Part shown: piece after piece, positions 1 to 10,554 of the stretch
How the letters are laid out: each line of letters starts with the position of its first letter
How positions within the stretch are numbered: position 1 is the stretch's first letter
DNA from: Lobosporangium transversale
Lineage: Eukaryota > Mortierellomycota > Mortierellomycetes > Mortierellales > Mortierellaceae
NCBI RefSeq assembly: GCF_002105155.1
Contig: NW_019029087.1
Span: 1-28,402 of the forward strand
Length of the DNA stretch: 28,402 bases
Direction of reading: 5' to 3'
The notes under the pieces: model-generated
What the model was told of the DNA's origin: nothing
What the model saw: only the letters and a program-made list of their open reading frames with translations
Databases searched by the model: none
Translations under genes and position numbers: made by a program

Positions 1-1703
1 CCGCGTCGGTTTGCCAGTATGGGTGCTTAAAATAGTCGTCCTCACAGGTAAAATGAACAACCCAAGCTTCTTCTGCTGGGAGTAAACGTTTGTAAGTTAG
101 CGTCTTGCTGATATGGTCCTTAATAGAAGTTTGACTCCCTGTAGCCAAAAGCTCGATAACAACCGTAGGTTTTCCTGCTTTCTTGATGACAATGTCACTA
201 TATTTGTGGTCCTCACGCTCACGGAGGTGCCACTGGCCAATGATCTCATATTTTTTTGTTTTGTTTAGCCAGTTGGTGAGAACTCTCATCAATTCCGTGT
301 CATAGACGCTTTCTCGAGGGACACTGGCGTTGTAGTCGCCCATAACCTTAACTGTTCTCCCGAACTTTTGTATGATCGATCTTCCGCCTGCAAAATCAAG
401 TCTTTATCGAAAAATCGAAGAGCAATCTTCATAATCTCTAGAATATCCAATGATCCTCCTCTTTTCTTTGGGGGTGACTCTGAAGGAGCGTGAGGATATT
501 TTAATGGGATAATATATCTCCTCACAAACGAGTCAATGAATGCTGAGGCCATACGGTAGTTACTGCCATCAAGTCTTATCAGCACCCCTTCTGCAGTTAG
601 GAAGTCTGCCAATCTCTGTTGTTCCATGTCTGTGATAGATATATCGCCGAGATACCCAATAAAATCTGTTCGGAGAAGATTAACAGCATCTGTAGCTGAT
701 TCATTCAAAAGTGAATCGACCATCCTTCTGAAAGTATGGTACGAAAGCATCCTCTTATTCTGATTGTCTGTGGAGAAGTCCTGCCATGTATCGTAATCGA
801 GACATTTCGTCGAGCCGTCGACTTTCGAGCGAAGATCCTCATGAATGGAGCGTCCACAAAGACAAATCATTCCTGGATGACTATTTACATTGAGCACAAT
901 TCATTGTATTAGAATGGCACATCAACTCGTGGAGAGTTAACTAAGCTTAAAAAACATACCCATTTGACTTCGAGTGTACGTCTCGAATAATCTCATCATT
1001 TATTTTAATCATCTCATCCTTCGCATAGTCATTAAAGAGCTGCTGCGTTTGATCAAGAGTGAAATACGGGTTCCTGATAGTATTGTTGACATTGAACGGG
1101 ATATGTGTTGATCTGTTGTGCGAAGGCGCTGAAGACTAAAGGTTCCACATACGATAACACTGTGAATGGCGTAGGCATTGTTTCTACCCATTGCTCGGAG
1201 TGTTTTCAAAAAAATATTTCTGACTTCATCACCTGCTTTGAACAGTTCATCAAACTCATCAATCAAGATGACAATCTTCTCGTCCTTGAGTTTAGTTTGA
1301 CTGAAAGCATTGAGGAATTCTCGTTGGGTTGTAATAACACTGACCGCTTCATAGCTGAAACGAAGAGCATCACCAAAAGTTCTCCAGAAAACAGACTCAT
1401 TATTGCGAACGTTAACTTCCTCAAATGATAGTCTAAATGAAAAATATAAGGTCAGTACCGGTACAATAGCGCATACATTGCATCCACTTTATCCATTTTC
1501 GCGGAAGTTGGCTTACGGGAGGCAGCGATACCCAAAGTCAGTTAATTGGGTGATAAGTCGATACAACCGTGTTGTTTTTCCAGAGGCACGTGCGCCTATG
1601 AGCATCAGCGAAAAACGCTCTGTAATATTTCCTTATTTTTGTCATGGTCCGCAGGATCCACATAGTAGACTTTATTAACATCGTCAAATCTGGATCGGTC
1701 CAT
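1..1703 (-). CDS. P-loop NTPase with C-terminal REase-like domain (Crinkler-associated class), 3' end outside window, frame-broken
   Basis: Seen: from an ATG at 1703 the minus strand encodes an N-terminus with VYYVDPADHD, a Walker A GARASGKTT (about 1550-1590), an intron with GTAAGC donor and TTTAG acceptor (1433-1516), a Walker B IVILIDEFDE (about 1250), a second intron GTATGT...AAATAG (881-959), then HPGMICLCGRSI and a long helical stretch (289-880). Between 1 and about 330 an REase-like domain follows with YSDIVI, VVIELLATG and WVVHFTCED; it runs past position 1. Known: this NTPase plus PD-(D/E)XK arrangement is common among fungal Crinkler-related proteins, for example in arbuscular mycorrhizal fungi. 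Odd: the frame changes near 1635, 1110 and 370, so this is either a decaying gene or a stretch with base-call indels. No CRN ubiquitin-like header is visible. The domain order is clear; activity cannot be judged. Confidence 0.72.
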
Positions 1704-1794
1704 TGACTGTCCGGAATGCAATGAGACAGACCATGGCGATTATAAATTGAGGTTCATTCTGCTTCTTTCTGCTCCAAATCATACTTTTAACCTG

Positions 1795-1796
<2 letters not shown>

Positions 1797-1825
<29 letters not shown>

Positions 1826-1826
1826 C
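1797..1826. repeat. Poly-T tract
   Basis: An uninterrupted T run of nearly 30 bases in the 5' flank of the gene ending at 1703. It is one of about ten long A/T homopolymers in the window. Confidence 0.9.
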
Positions 1827-1922
1827 ATCATGTACCAGAGATATTCGAGCTCTGCCTGCTAGATCCCTGCATCTGGGTATCCCACGGGGCCAACAGAGCT
1901 TACGAGGAGGACTGTGTTCAAG

Positions 1923-2057
1923 ATGAGTAAGGATGACCTTTCCCAGGCTTGTGAGAGTGCAGGAGGATCATTTGTGATGCGCACTCACACGCTGGAAGAG
2001 CACGCACAGTTTTCCAAGAAGGTGCAATCTCTGCACCAAGAGAGTTCAACAAAATAA
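1923..2057 (+). CDS. Small ORF of unknown function or gene remnant
   Basis: An ATG-started 44-codon frame begins MSKDDLSQACESAGG and ends in TAA. The same frame is open upstream back to a TAG near 1860, so it may be the last exon of a lost gene rather than a complete gene. It lies between two minus-strand genes, convergent with the one ending at 2117. I do not recognise the family. The composition looks protein-like, but nothing else supports expression. Confidence 0.25.
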   Translation: MSKDDLSQACESAGGSFVMRTHTLEEHAQFSKKVQSLHQESSTK

Positions 2058-2116
2058 ACTGGGTTGTTACAAACGTTTATGTGAATGAATAAGCTTTTTT
2101 TATTTTCTGAAAACAA

Positions 2117-5100
2117 TTAGTCGCCATCTTGCAGTGTTAAGGACGATTCTTGCTCGTTGGATTTGATCTTCTTTTCTCTTCCATGCTCAATTGCCTCTCC
2201 ACTTCTCTTGATGGAATCCAATAGCTCAATCTCGTTCTCATGAAAGTATTCGGCAATGTTGCCCTCATCTATCACCATTAGAGCCTGCCTTGAATCTGGG
2301 GGATGCATGGTCTTATTTTTATCTGACAATTTTCCAGGATACATTAACAACAAGCTAAGATACCTTTCATTCGGAGGGCAAAAGCGGTCAAAGTTGGGCA
2401 AATGGTGTACATTGATCGCGTCGCGGCTAATTGTCTCTAAGGCGTGTGCTGCTTTCATACCATCAAGCTTCTTCACGAATTTGAGCTGGACAAATACGAG
2501 GTACATCTTTTTGTTGATCTTGAGAATAAACACAATGTCTGGACCAGTGATTTCGTCCGTGGGGAAATAAAATGGAGGAATCTCTCTTTTATCAATCCTC
2601 GAATCATGGTCGAAATGGGCCTCCAAGAATTGCTCCATAGTCAAGTCACTGCAATTAGCTCCAATGCAGGATTTTTTCCATCCAACTATGGTGGCTTCGT
2701 GATCAACCAGATCCAGAGGTGCATTTTTTGGAAACATCTTTTTCGCAAGCGTCTTGTTGTGGAAGATGTTGATCAAGCTCAAAGGAACTTGATACTCCCA
2801 AAATTTTCCATGTATTTTGGGGTCTTTAGTGAATGTCCAATAGGTAACTATCATGTTGTGAAATCCAGGGTCTGATTTTTGAAAGTAATTGTGGACTGCA
2901 AGAAACACAAATGGTTCGTCGATCACTGTACGATATTCTGACGATTTTGACTTGATAAACTCCATCCTACCAAGCGCCGATTCTACAAGTTGGGGAAGTT
3001 CCTTAGGGATAACAGTTTGCGCTCCAAATAACACCATGCGAACAAGTGCTAATTTGACGAGATAGAGCATCTCAGATTTCTGTTCTTCCTCCACATTAAG
3101 CGTCTTCATAGCGTGATGAAAGTCAGAGCATAAGTTCCCCCTTTTCCTCTGGTTCAAATCACCAGGGCAAGTTGTTAGCCTTTGTTGCACGTCCTTTATC
3201 TCCTTCATCCAGATTGGCTCTTCTTGAGATCCTGGCTCATTTTGCTCCCTTTTAGTCTCCTCGATCGCATTGTGCTTCCATATAGTTCCCTCGATCACGC
3301 TGATAATGGGTCGGAATCGGCCTCGGAGGAGTCGGTACATCGTATCGACTGCAGCTGGCGGTATCATTTCATCGATTTTTTCACGACCTGTAGTCACTTG
3401 ATCTTTAAGACGCTCTAAGTATTCGGTGATTTGTGCTATACTACTCCATCCAGAAAAATTGGTGATACGATAGGATTGACCTCCATCCGGTTCCTTGGTA
3501 CCTTTGGCTTCTGCGCCAGAATCCTCCAACCATTGAAGGTCATTAAGACTAAGGCCAGTCCCACACGGAATGATACAAACATGTTGCGAATCCGTGGTTA
3601 CTGTTTCAAGGCCATGGACTACAGGCGATAGTAATGGCCTCGGTCTGCTATCGGGTAGGTTCGATTGGAATCGTTTCTCAAATACTCGGCTGAAATTCTG
3701 AGCCTCATCAACTACAATCAGAATTTTGGTCGATGGATTCAGTTGACTTTGAACTTGTTCAAAAGCTTTTTGAACGACACGGCGTACGTTCCCTCTTCCA
3801 ACACCTCCCTCGTGGAAGCTTGCGGCTATAGTATTGAAAAGCTTGTCAAAAATATCGGGTACCTCCTTGCTGAAAGCTGAGGGGCAAACCTGCAAGAGCA
3901 TCAAGCTTTCACAAGTTAGGTTTTTGTTCAATCCCAGACAGTGTTGGAAGATCAGTAGTCTTGACAGGAGTAGGCAGTGCGTGATTGCTTGTGTGTTAAG
4001 GCCATTTTCTGCCTTATCTTGATTATTATATAACCGTGCCAAATTTGCCTCTTGCATAAACTTAGCAAGCGATGTCAAGTCATTGGATCCTCTATCGGTG
4101 CTGCTGGCGTTCAAATAGATGCCCCATTTCTGGGAAAGAATCTCGATGACAGTCCTGGTCTTCCCGCAACCACTAACTCCAAACAATGATAGTTGACGAG
4201 GATCATCTTCATAAATTTTTTTGATTGCCTCTTCACATGGATGGTATATAGTGTTATTGAGAGATGTCGATGGGCTAAGGAGAAGAAGACTTGGCCATTC
4301 TTTTTTCTCGCTTGGCGTTCCTCTCCTAGGGACTTTCGGTAGACCTGACACAACTCCCCCAGTCAGTGGAAGTTTAAGGTCACCATTGGCGTATGATTCT
4401 AGGAATTGCTTGACCTTTCCCTGGAAGAATCCCTTCTTGATTCTCTCAAGCCAGAGTCTCTCTAGATATGACATGTGACGGACAATGTTAATATGCCGTA
4501 AAAACTAATGTGCTATATAACCCGTAATATAACCCGACAAATCTCTTACCATCCTCATCATTTAGTTCTAAAGCTCTTGGACCTAAGTATCCATAATGTT
4601 TCAAGAAAAGGCGTTAGAATAAGCTGCAGCATGTAGCAAAAGATTAAACGAGAAATTGACTCAATCCACAACCACAAAAAAAAAGAAAAGAAAAGAAAAG
4701 AAAAGAAAGGGCATTAGGAATAGGCTCCGGGTGTGCAAACTCAATCAAAAGACCCAAGGAATGAATGCGTACGTGAAGTAGGCACAATCAGAAAAAGGTG
4801 ACAAATGCATAAATCAAATAAAAATAAAAGTTGTAACAGCAAGAAGGCCTGCAAGAGGACGAAGAGGCAGCAGTTGCATGGACCATGCTGATGGTGGGTA
4901 GAGTTCCCTTTTTATTAGAGGTCTACCCACCGGATAAATAGAGTTTAGTCGAAGTACATACCTTGAGAAGCTAATTTTGCCACATGCCATGCGCGTCATC
5001 ACAGTGAGAAAGAATGGAAAATAAGCACGTTAGTCAGATATAAGAGAAGTACATATCAATGTCTGATCAAAGCAGCTGCAACAGAAATATGATTTAAAGT

Positions 5101-5908
5101 GCTGAACCTGGACATGAATATGTCAACAATTGCATCAATGATCATGTTACTACCATGCCACGGGAATAAGACAAATAATAATAATATAACAATAAAGAGT
5201 CACAATAAAAGAAAAAGCTGATATCTTAGGTATGAGTGGGAAAGAAGAGTAGTGTGGTTTATAAAAGGTTAAAAAGAGGCATTGATGAGATCAGTTGAAA
5301 TTATACAAAAGTGGATTGTTGTGCTGCGCAGTTGTAATTGCCACCAATTTTAGTGCAGGAAATGTTTTGGTGGCGCGCAACTGCGGATAACTTGTGACAA
5401 TCCAAGGTGGAGGAAGGATGGCTTTGGGGGTATTACATAACCATGGTGAGACAGAAAATAAGCTCCATCGGCTGAAAATATCAACAATCAGTCCATCAAG
5501 AGCCAAATACATACCTTTCTGTGGTGGCTTGACAAGAACATGGATAGTTTCCTTTGGAAGTTCAGAGTTGAATATGTCCCCAAGCTCCCTTGATGCGACT
5601 GTAAGAGCCTCTTTTGACTCGATTTCTGACTCGACGACGGTCTTGCCTTCGTCAGGGATGGAGACCTTGTAGAGGGTCAGTTTCTCTGGCGGGATATTAC
5701 CAAACCTGGCAGGCGAATAGATAGCTTGCTTGAGTTCATCTACTGAACTATTGGAAAGAATCTTTACAAGAAAAGATGTTGCTTCTCCATCAACAATACA
5801 AAAAATCTTTAGCTCGGTTGGCTCGAGGCTTTTAGGCTCATTGGTGCTTGAAGACACTTCATTCGCTCCTTCTTTCTTTTCATACGATTCAGTTGGAGGT
5901 GATGGCAT
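2117..5908 (-). CDS. Crinkler (CRN) effector: header + P-loop NTPase + REase-like body
   Basis: Inferred model: exon 1 5908-5515 (131 codons plus one base), exon 2 4582-4550 (33 nt), exon 3 4461-2117. All introns are phase 1 and the total of 2772 nt stays in frame (923 aa). Exon 1 is a CRN-type ubiquitin-like header with IFCIVDGE, KLTLYKVSIPDE and ELPKETIHVLVKPP, ending at AG|GTATGT. Exon 3 has Walker A FGVSGCGKT (about 4160-4180), Walker B ILIVVDEAQN, and a C-terminal REase-like core GPDIVFI...FVQLKFVKK in which Q replaces the usual acidic residue of the ExK motif. An AATAAA-like signal lies just past the stop (about 2100). Known: Crinklers are modular proteins with host-nucleus or intercellular-conflict roles. 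The first intron (932 nt) is long and may hide another exon; exon 2 is the least certain part. The 2.35-kb body is uninterrupted. Confidence 0.78.
4583..5514 (-). other. Long intron of the Crinkler gene at 2117-5908
   Basis: A 932-nt gap between the header donor (GTATGT, 5514-5509) and the inferred acceptor at about 4583. It contains an AAAAG microsatellite and AT-rich sequence. A donor-like CAAG|GTATGT occurs near 4957, but no convincing phase-1 exon precedes it, so I leave this as intron. Confidence 0.45.
4672..4709. repeat. A-rich tract and (AAAAG)n microsatellite
   Basis: A run of A followed by about five AAAAG units, inside the long Crinkler intron. Confidence 0.85.
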
Positions 5909-6393
5909 TGTGATGTCAAACTGTTTAAAACAAAGATAGACAGAAGACAGAAAATAGGAGAAGTTTGGAATGGGGCAAAAGTGTTAAAGGATGTTAATTA
6001 GGTGAAAAAAAAAAAAAAAAAAAAAGGCTCGTCGCCAGCCTGTGTGGCTTATGTGCATTGCACTAACGCTCGTCACTAGCCTGAGGACGAACTTCATGTG
6101 CACATGCACGTGCTGAAAGGCAAATGTGGCTTGCTTACAGATACTTCTGGGACCAAACTTGGCTGGAGGTCTCCAAGTCAAACACACCGCTAGGAAAGGC
6201 TCTTTTTTTTTCTAAGTCATTTACACCACACGGGATAGCTTTTTTTTTTTTTTTTTGTTCAAGCAAAGTCCTACAGGTCACGGGAAAATAGCCTACGTGT
6301 GAAGCATGCTACTGTTTTTCTTGCTCTCATTTCACAATCTCATTTAATCACCCGATTACCACTACCTCCTTAAAAAATAAATATACAATATAA
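5449..6393 (-). repeat. Crinkler 5' block, copy 1 (header exon plus upstream region)
   Basis: This block pairs with 20073-20747. From about 5645 to 6001 the two copies are almost base-identical, and they match again from 6268 to 6393. From 5449 to 5645 they are clearly more diverged. Copy 1 carries an extra 266 bp (about 6002-6267) that copy 2 lacks. Homology stops at 6393, exactly where the Crypton begins in the other copy. Confidence 0.88.
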
Positions 6394-6408
6394 ATATATA
6401 TATACAAA
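5909..6408. promoter_or_regulatory. Divergent intergenic region between Crinkler and DUF6589-like gene
   Basis: The minus-strand Crinkler ATG (5908) and the plus-strand DUF6589-like ATG (6409) face away from each other across 500 bp. A TATA-rich stretch (about 6379-6403) lies just before the plus-strand ATG. The same flank precedes the second Crinkler at 20527, so its near-proximal part probably carries the Crinkler promoter. No specific factor site can be named. Confidence 0.45.
6002..6267. mobile_element. 266-bp insertion bounded by poly-A and poly-T
   Basis: Absent from the paralogous flank at 20620/20621, where TTAATTAG runs straight into GTCCTACAGG. Here the two are separated by G-A(21)-GGCTCGTCGCC ... 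GGGATAGC-T(17)-GTTCAAGCAAA. The ends are weakly inverted (An-GGCT versus AGC-Tn) and are flanked by at most a 2-bp GT repeat. It contains two imperfect copies of GCTCGTC-N2-AGCCTG. It could be a small foldback/MITE-like element, or the other copy may have lost it. Confidence 0.55.
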
Positions 6409-8890
6409 ATGTCTGATACTCAATTGAGGCGAGTCTTTGATGAAATGAAAAGACAAAGACTATCGCTCAAGACCTTTTTGCAAGCGTGTTTCTCATCGGA
6501 AGATAATGTTGTCAAAACGAGAGTTCGTTACTATAACGACAGTGAAGGACCTGCTGAAACTATCGCTCTCTGGGGTCAGATGACAGATTCCCAACACCAA
6601 GAGAGAAGTTCGTGCCGCCACCAATTTTGTCCTCAGCTATGTCAAAGACGAGCTGCAACAGGCATCCCAATTAAAGCCTTGCGATTCCCGGCAAGCGATA
6701 TCACTCTGGAAAAGATTGAAAAGTTTGAGCTCGAGTCTATTGACAGGATTTTCAAGGCCAAAGCTCCTGTTCTTTGCGCATTCTTGTCGGGTATTACGCA
6801 TGCAAATGATACATGTTCGAGGGACCCATCGAAAGTCGTGCCTGTAGTTGTCAGCATCTTTGCGTTTCTCCGCAATCGCAACTGTAATTACTTTCAAATG
6901 ATGCTTGGGCTATTCTGTTCCATCAGGGCGCGTCACGGAAACTCATCACGCTATTATCGAAGGCGGGGATGTCGATCTCTCATCAATCGATCCTCAAGGC
7001 TATGGGTTCATTGTCCGAAGACACTCTCAAAGGCGTCCAAGGTAAAGTCAAGGCCGAATCCTTTCACGTTGTCTTTGACAACATCAATATGGCCTGTCGT
7101 AAGCATGATCAACGGCTCGACAACCGCGACTTATTTGAGAGTGGAACCGCAGCAACGGTTATTATCTCAAAGGAGACTGCAGAAGAAGAACGAGATACCA
7201 ATCCTGCTCGGCTTCTTTGCGTTGAGGATCTATAACCGTTTGATGCAAATAGGGATGTTCTGGAGACTGTGATGAAAGGTACACCTAAATTTGCTCTGAT
7301 TGGTTCAATGGGAAAAGGGTCCTGATTTCCGGTGATCAGCTTACGGTGAGCAGAATCCATTCACTGCAGAAGCAACGGTGCGATGACATTTCGTCCTACG
7401 AGAGATTTGATTGGGCGATTCCTGTGATAGAGCTTTTTCATCTGCAGATGATGCTTGCTACAACGATTTTACGTACCCACTATGGTGACATAGGAGTGCC
7501 AGGATCACTAGCTTTCTATGCATCAATGCTAGGGAGGAATCGTGTCACCCTTGATGGGCCTGATTTCTACGCAACAAATGAACTTCTTCAACATACGTTT
7601 GATGCCATGGTAATCCGCGCGTGGGGGCTTGACCTAGGATGCGATTGTTGTATATTTCAATATACAAGATAATAACGGCCCAGCTATAAGATTAAGAAAA
7701 ATACTAAAAACACACTAGGAACATACTAGGGGAATTCCTAAAATTAATACGCTAAGAAAAGTATAATAATAATAACGCGTCACTAGAGACGCGACAAAAC
7801 ACCGACATGGTTCCTGAATAATCCCATGTCGCTTCTAGATAGATATGTAGTTACTTGGTACGAGTCTCTCTACCAGAAAATGAATAAATACCCCATGGAT
7901 GTGGTGTGTGGATCCACATCTTATTCTCACTTATCTTAGCTTCTGATAACTACTGTCTAAATATTTTTCAGCGATGACCTAGAAGCAGGCGTACAGGGCA
8001 TGCTCGACTATATTCTGCAAGAAAAACTCGAGCAGCGTATAGACATTGTTCTGGACAAGCTTATGGAGCTAAGCGAACTGGAGCAGCTCAATGGGACCGT
8101 ATCTATGATCGCTGCTCTATTCATAAGGGATATGCTTATATATATAGAGCTATCATCTGCTATCAAGGCTGGAGACACTGGGCGCATACATGAGATGTTA
8201 GTATGGGTCACTATTTTTTGTCAGGTTGGGGGTACAAAGAACTATGCGTATGAACTTTTGCGATTACAGCGCGGTCTCAAATGCGCCTGGACCGATCAGA
8301 CAGTAAAAGCTGACATGTCCTCATGGTTGGTAAATACTACAGGCCAAGAAAACCGCTGGATACCTACTGATCTTTATCAAGAGCATAATAACCTGCTCAT
8401 CAAAAAGATGCACCAGGCAAGAGCAAGGGCTGCAAATTGGGACGTGCTAGACGGGTCGCTGTCGGTCAACATCCACTCTCTCGGACAAGTTGGAGAGCAG
8501 ATGGGAAATGCGTTTGATGTTTCTTACGCAGGCACCAAACATGCCGTAAAACCTCCAAGCGGTGATATCAATGAAATCCTCGCAACCCTCAAGGAGTTCG
8601 ATAATCTGAGCCTCTATGATAAAGAAAATCCTTCAAAATCTCACCCGCAAACCGCTAACGCAAGCCCTGTGGAAAATCTCTCCACAAGAGGCCTTATCAA
8701 GCTGAAAGAAACAAAGCACCTTCAAACATTTACTGCTTCAGTCAGACGTCCACATGAGGCAGCAAATGGAAATATAGCTATAGGCGACGCGATGGAAGCT
8801 GATGAGGGTGATACGGATGAGAAGGATGATGAGGACGACGATATGGAATACGGCGATATGGAAAAGTGTTATCAAACAATGAATCAATAG
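6409..8890 (+). pseudogene. DUF6589-like gene, inactivated
   Basis: The frame opens with MSDTQLRRVF and carries family-like blocks: LRFPASDITLEKIE, SFHVVFDNINMACRKHD, SGDQLTVSRIHSL, IPVIELFHLQMM, IYIELSSAIKAGD, SWLVNTTG and DLYQEHNNLL, ending with an acidic tail (8790-8860). I recognise this order as DUF6589, a repetitive fungal family of unknown function. Breaks seen: frame shifts near 6592, 6655 and 6930, an in-frame TAA at 7233, an apparent shortened middle (7240-7320) and a solo LTR at 7646-7970. Removing the LTR and one target copy restores the frame exactly, so the LTR entered the coding sequence, not an intron. The 3' half (8000-8890) is uninterrupted. Family assignment is from memory of motif order, not a search. 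Confidence 0.75.
7641..7975. mobile_element. Solo LTR (325 bp) with 5-bp target-site duplication GCGAT
   Basis: The element is 7646-7970, starting TGTTGTATATT and ending ATATTTTTCA (TG...CA). GCGAT is present on both sides (7641-7645 and 7971-7975). A perfect 9-bp inverted repeat TTGTATATT/AATATACAA lies near its start, and an AATAAA-like signal lies in the second half. A lone LTR with no internal region is the usual product of LTR-LTR recombination. Orientation and superfamily (copia or gypsy) cannot be fixed from the LTR alone. Confidence 0.9.
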
Positions 8891-8958
8891 TACTTTTTTC
8901 CTTGTGTTTCATGAGAGTAACTAGATATTAATATAAGACAATCGAGCCTTTTATCATT

Positions 8959-9690
8959 CTAGCGTTGTAAAAAAACATTGATTAAATTGATGATTTGGTT
9001 ATGATACAAAATGATGACCAACTTCTTATCGGGCCTAATCTGATCCACTTCAAATGAACTCTCGTAGCTCTCAAGAGAGCTGGAACAAAGTGAAGTTCGT
9101 TCTTCAAGCTTAAAGGAGATTGTTTTGATTTCAGGGTTCATTTTCTCCACAGAAACAAATAAATGAAGTCTCGTAATATATCATTATTAGCCTTGTGAAA
9201 ACCTCTCATGGCGGTAACACTTGTCATCTGACCAAAGATAGATGACACCTCATCCAGAATCAGAACTACATCCATGATGCACTATGCAAGATCCAGTTTA
9301 TATATGCCTTTTTTTATTCAACGAGGTTTTGGAATAATAATAAACGATCCCTTATATTTATTTCATCTTGTAAACTATTTGAGCTTATTTGTCTAGAAGT
9401 TACTTACTCGCCGATGTCTCTGACGTTTAATACAAAGTTTGAGTCCTGGTAGCACTTACTTTCGTTGTCTTCACTATCACTAGCATCACTAAATCTGGCT
9501 CTGTCTAAATTGTTATCAAGCTCAGCTAGATGACGCCGCTTGAGACAGTTCGTTAATCTCTGATACTAAGTACGCTATCCCTGCCGCCAAAAACAATGAA
9601 AAAATTAAAATAAAAACTCACCAGAATCTGTAATGCCCGAGATCATTTCCTTAAATTCCCCACCGAGGGTCTCAGATGAAGATAGTAGGT
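8959..9690 (-). pseudogene. Exon scraps of a possible helicase / P-loop ATPase
   Basis: On the minus strand three protein-like pieces lie in order with splice-like borders. The first (about 9690-9625, ...EFKEMISGITDS) ends at a GTGAGT donor. The second, 9565-9409 (LTNCLKRRHLAELDNN, then acidic SDASDSEDNE), ends at GTAAGT. The third, 9275-9138, opens MDVVLILDEVSSIFGQM, a Walker B-like LILDE. A lysine-rich piece follows (9150-8959). Phases do not join cleanly, so this is probably a decayed gene. LILDEVSSIFGQM resembles the DEAD-like box of origin-binding-protein-type helicases, but that is a weak inference. Confidence 0.3.
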
Positions 9691-10554
9691 TTTCTGTAGG
9701 AATGATCACTATGAATTGGAGCTGCTGCTTTTAGCAAAGATGGTAAAAGTGCATGTGCATGTTAAAAGTTTTGCTCAAGGACATGTGCTCTCACACCATA
9801 TACTCCTCAAGGTGCTTCAGCATCGCAAATGCGCAACATTTATTTTTTTTCCGCGCTTTGTGATATTTTTATTAAGCTTAATTCATTTATATGCACTCGG
9901 TGTGCTTGCCCTGTTCTAAAATTTTATGCATGATGTCATTTGACAGTCGAATTATTATTATTTTTTTTACCACAGCTGTCACCTGGACGGACCCCCTCAA
10001 GTGTCCTTGGTTGCTATGTGAAAAAGCCAATTCTTACGGTGATGAGTCAATAAAAAGCGCCTTCTCAAATATGGCCATTATCAATATCGCTTATGGATAG
10101 ACGTACCCGCCTGTCAGTCTGATTTCGATATTGGAGGCGAAGCGTCAAATTGCTATTCGAATACTTTACGAGTATTTTATCAGCATTGCCTCGATTGATC
10201 CCAGTGTCAACAGCTAAGGCCGCCACCATGGGAAATATCAGACAGATGGAAGGTATTCGCCAATTGATCTTGGACAATACTATATAGGCTATTCAGTTAG
10301 ACATTATCAAGCCTAACACTTTCACATCCATATCCATTAACAGTCCCTTTATACTGGCCCTGGTGAACCAACTACAGAAGTCATACCGACCTCTCAAAGA
10401 AGTTATAAATACTGTTGGGTGCTTGAGTTGTAGAAACATAGATCCTTTCTGAACCCCCCCCCCCCCCCCCCCTCCCCATGTTAGCTAGCTAAATCAATCC
10501 AAGGGCCTATTGAAAACATGGCTGGAGACTTTTGCATACCGTCTCACTTCCTCG
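9691..10554. other. Gene-poor stretch with a poly-C tract
   Basis: No convincing coding sequence. Short open frames on both strands lack family features. The stretch contains a T run near 9961 and a C(19) tract at 10454-10472. Confidence 0.5.
10454..10477. repeat. Poly-C tract
   Basis: Nineteen consecutive C residues, then T and four more C. Homopolymers of C this long are uncommon beside the abundant A/T runs here. Confidence 0.9.

Noticed and set aside
4814..5002. 62-codon minus-strand frame with a GTATGT donor as an additional Crinkler exon
   Set aside because: No acceptor precedes it that gives a phase-1 start, and including it breaks the frame into the body exon.
10219..10231. A perfect vertebrate-type Kozak sequence CCGCCACCATGGG on the plus strand
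   Set aside because: The frame behind it is only 19 codons and the region has no other gene-like signal; a chance match, with no sign of vector sequence nearby.
9716..10277. Several 60-70 codon frames on both strands
   Set aside because: No conserved motif, no splice context and overlapping opposite frames; treated as chance.
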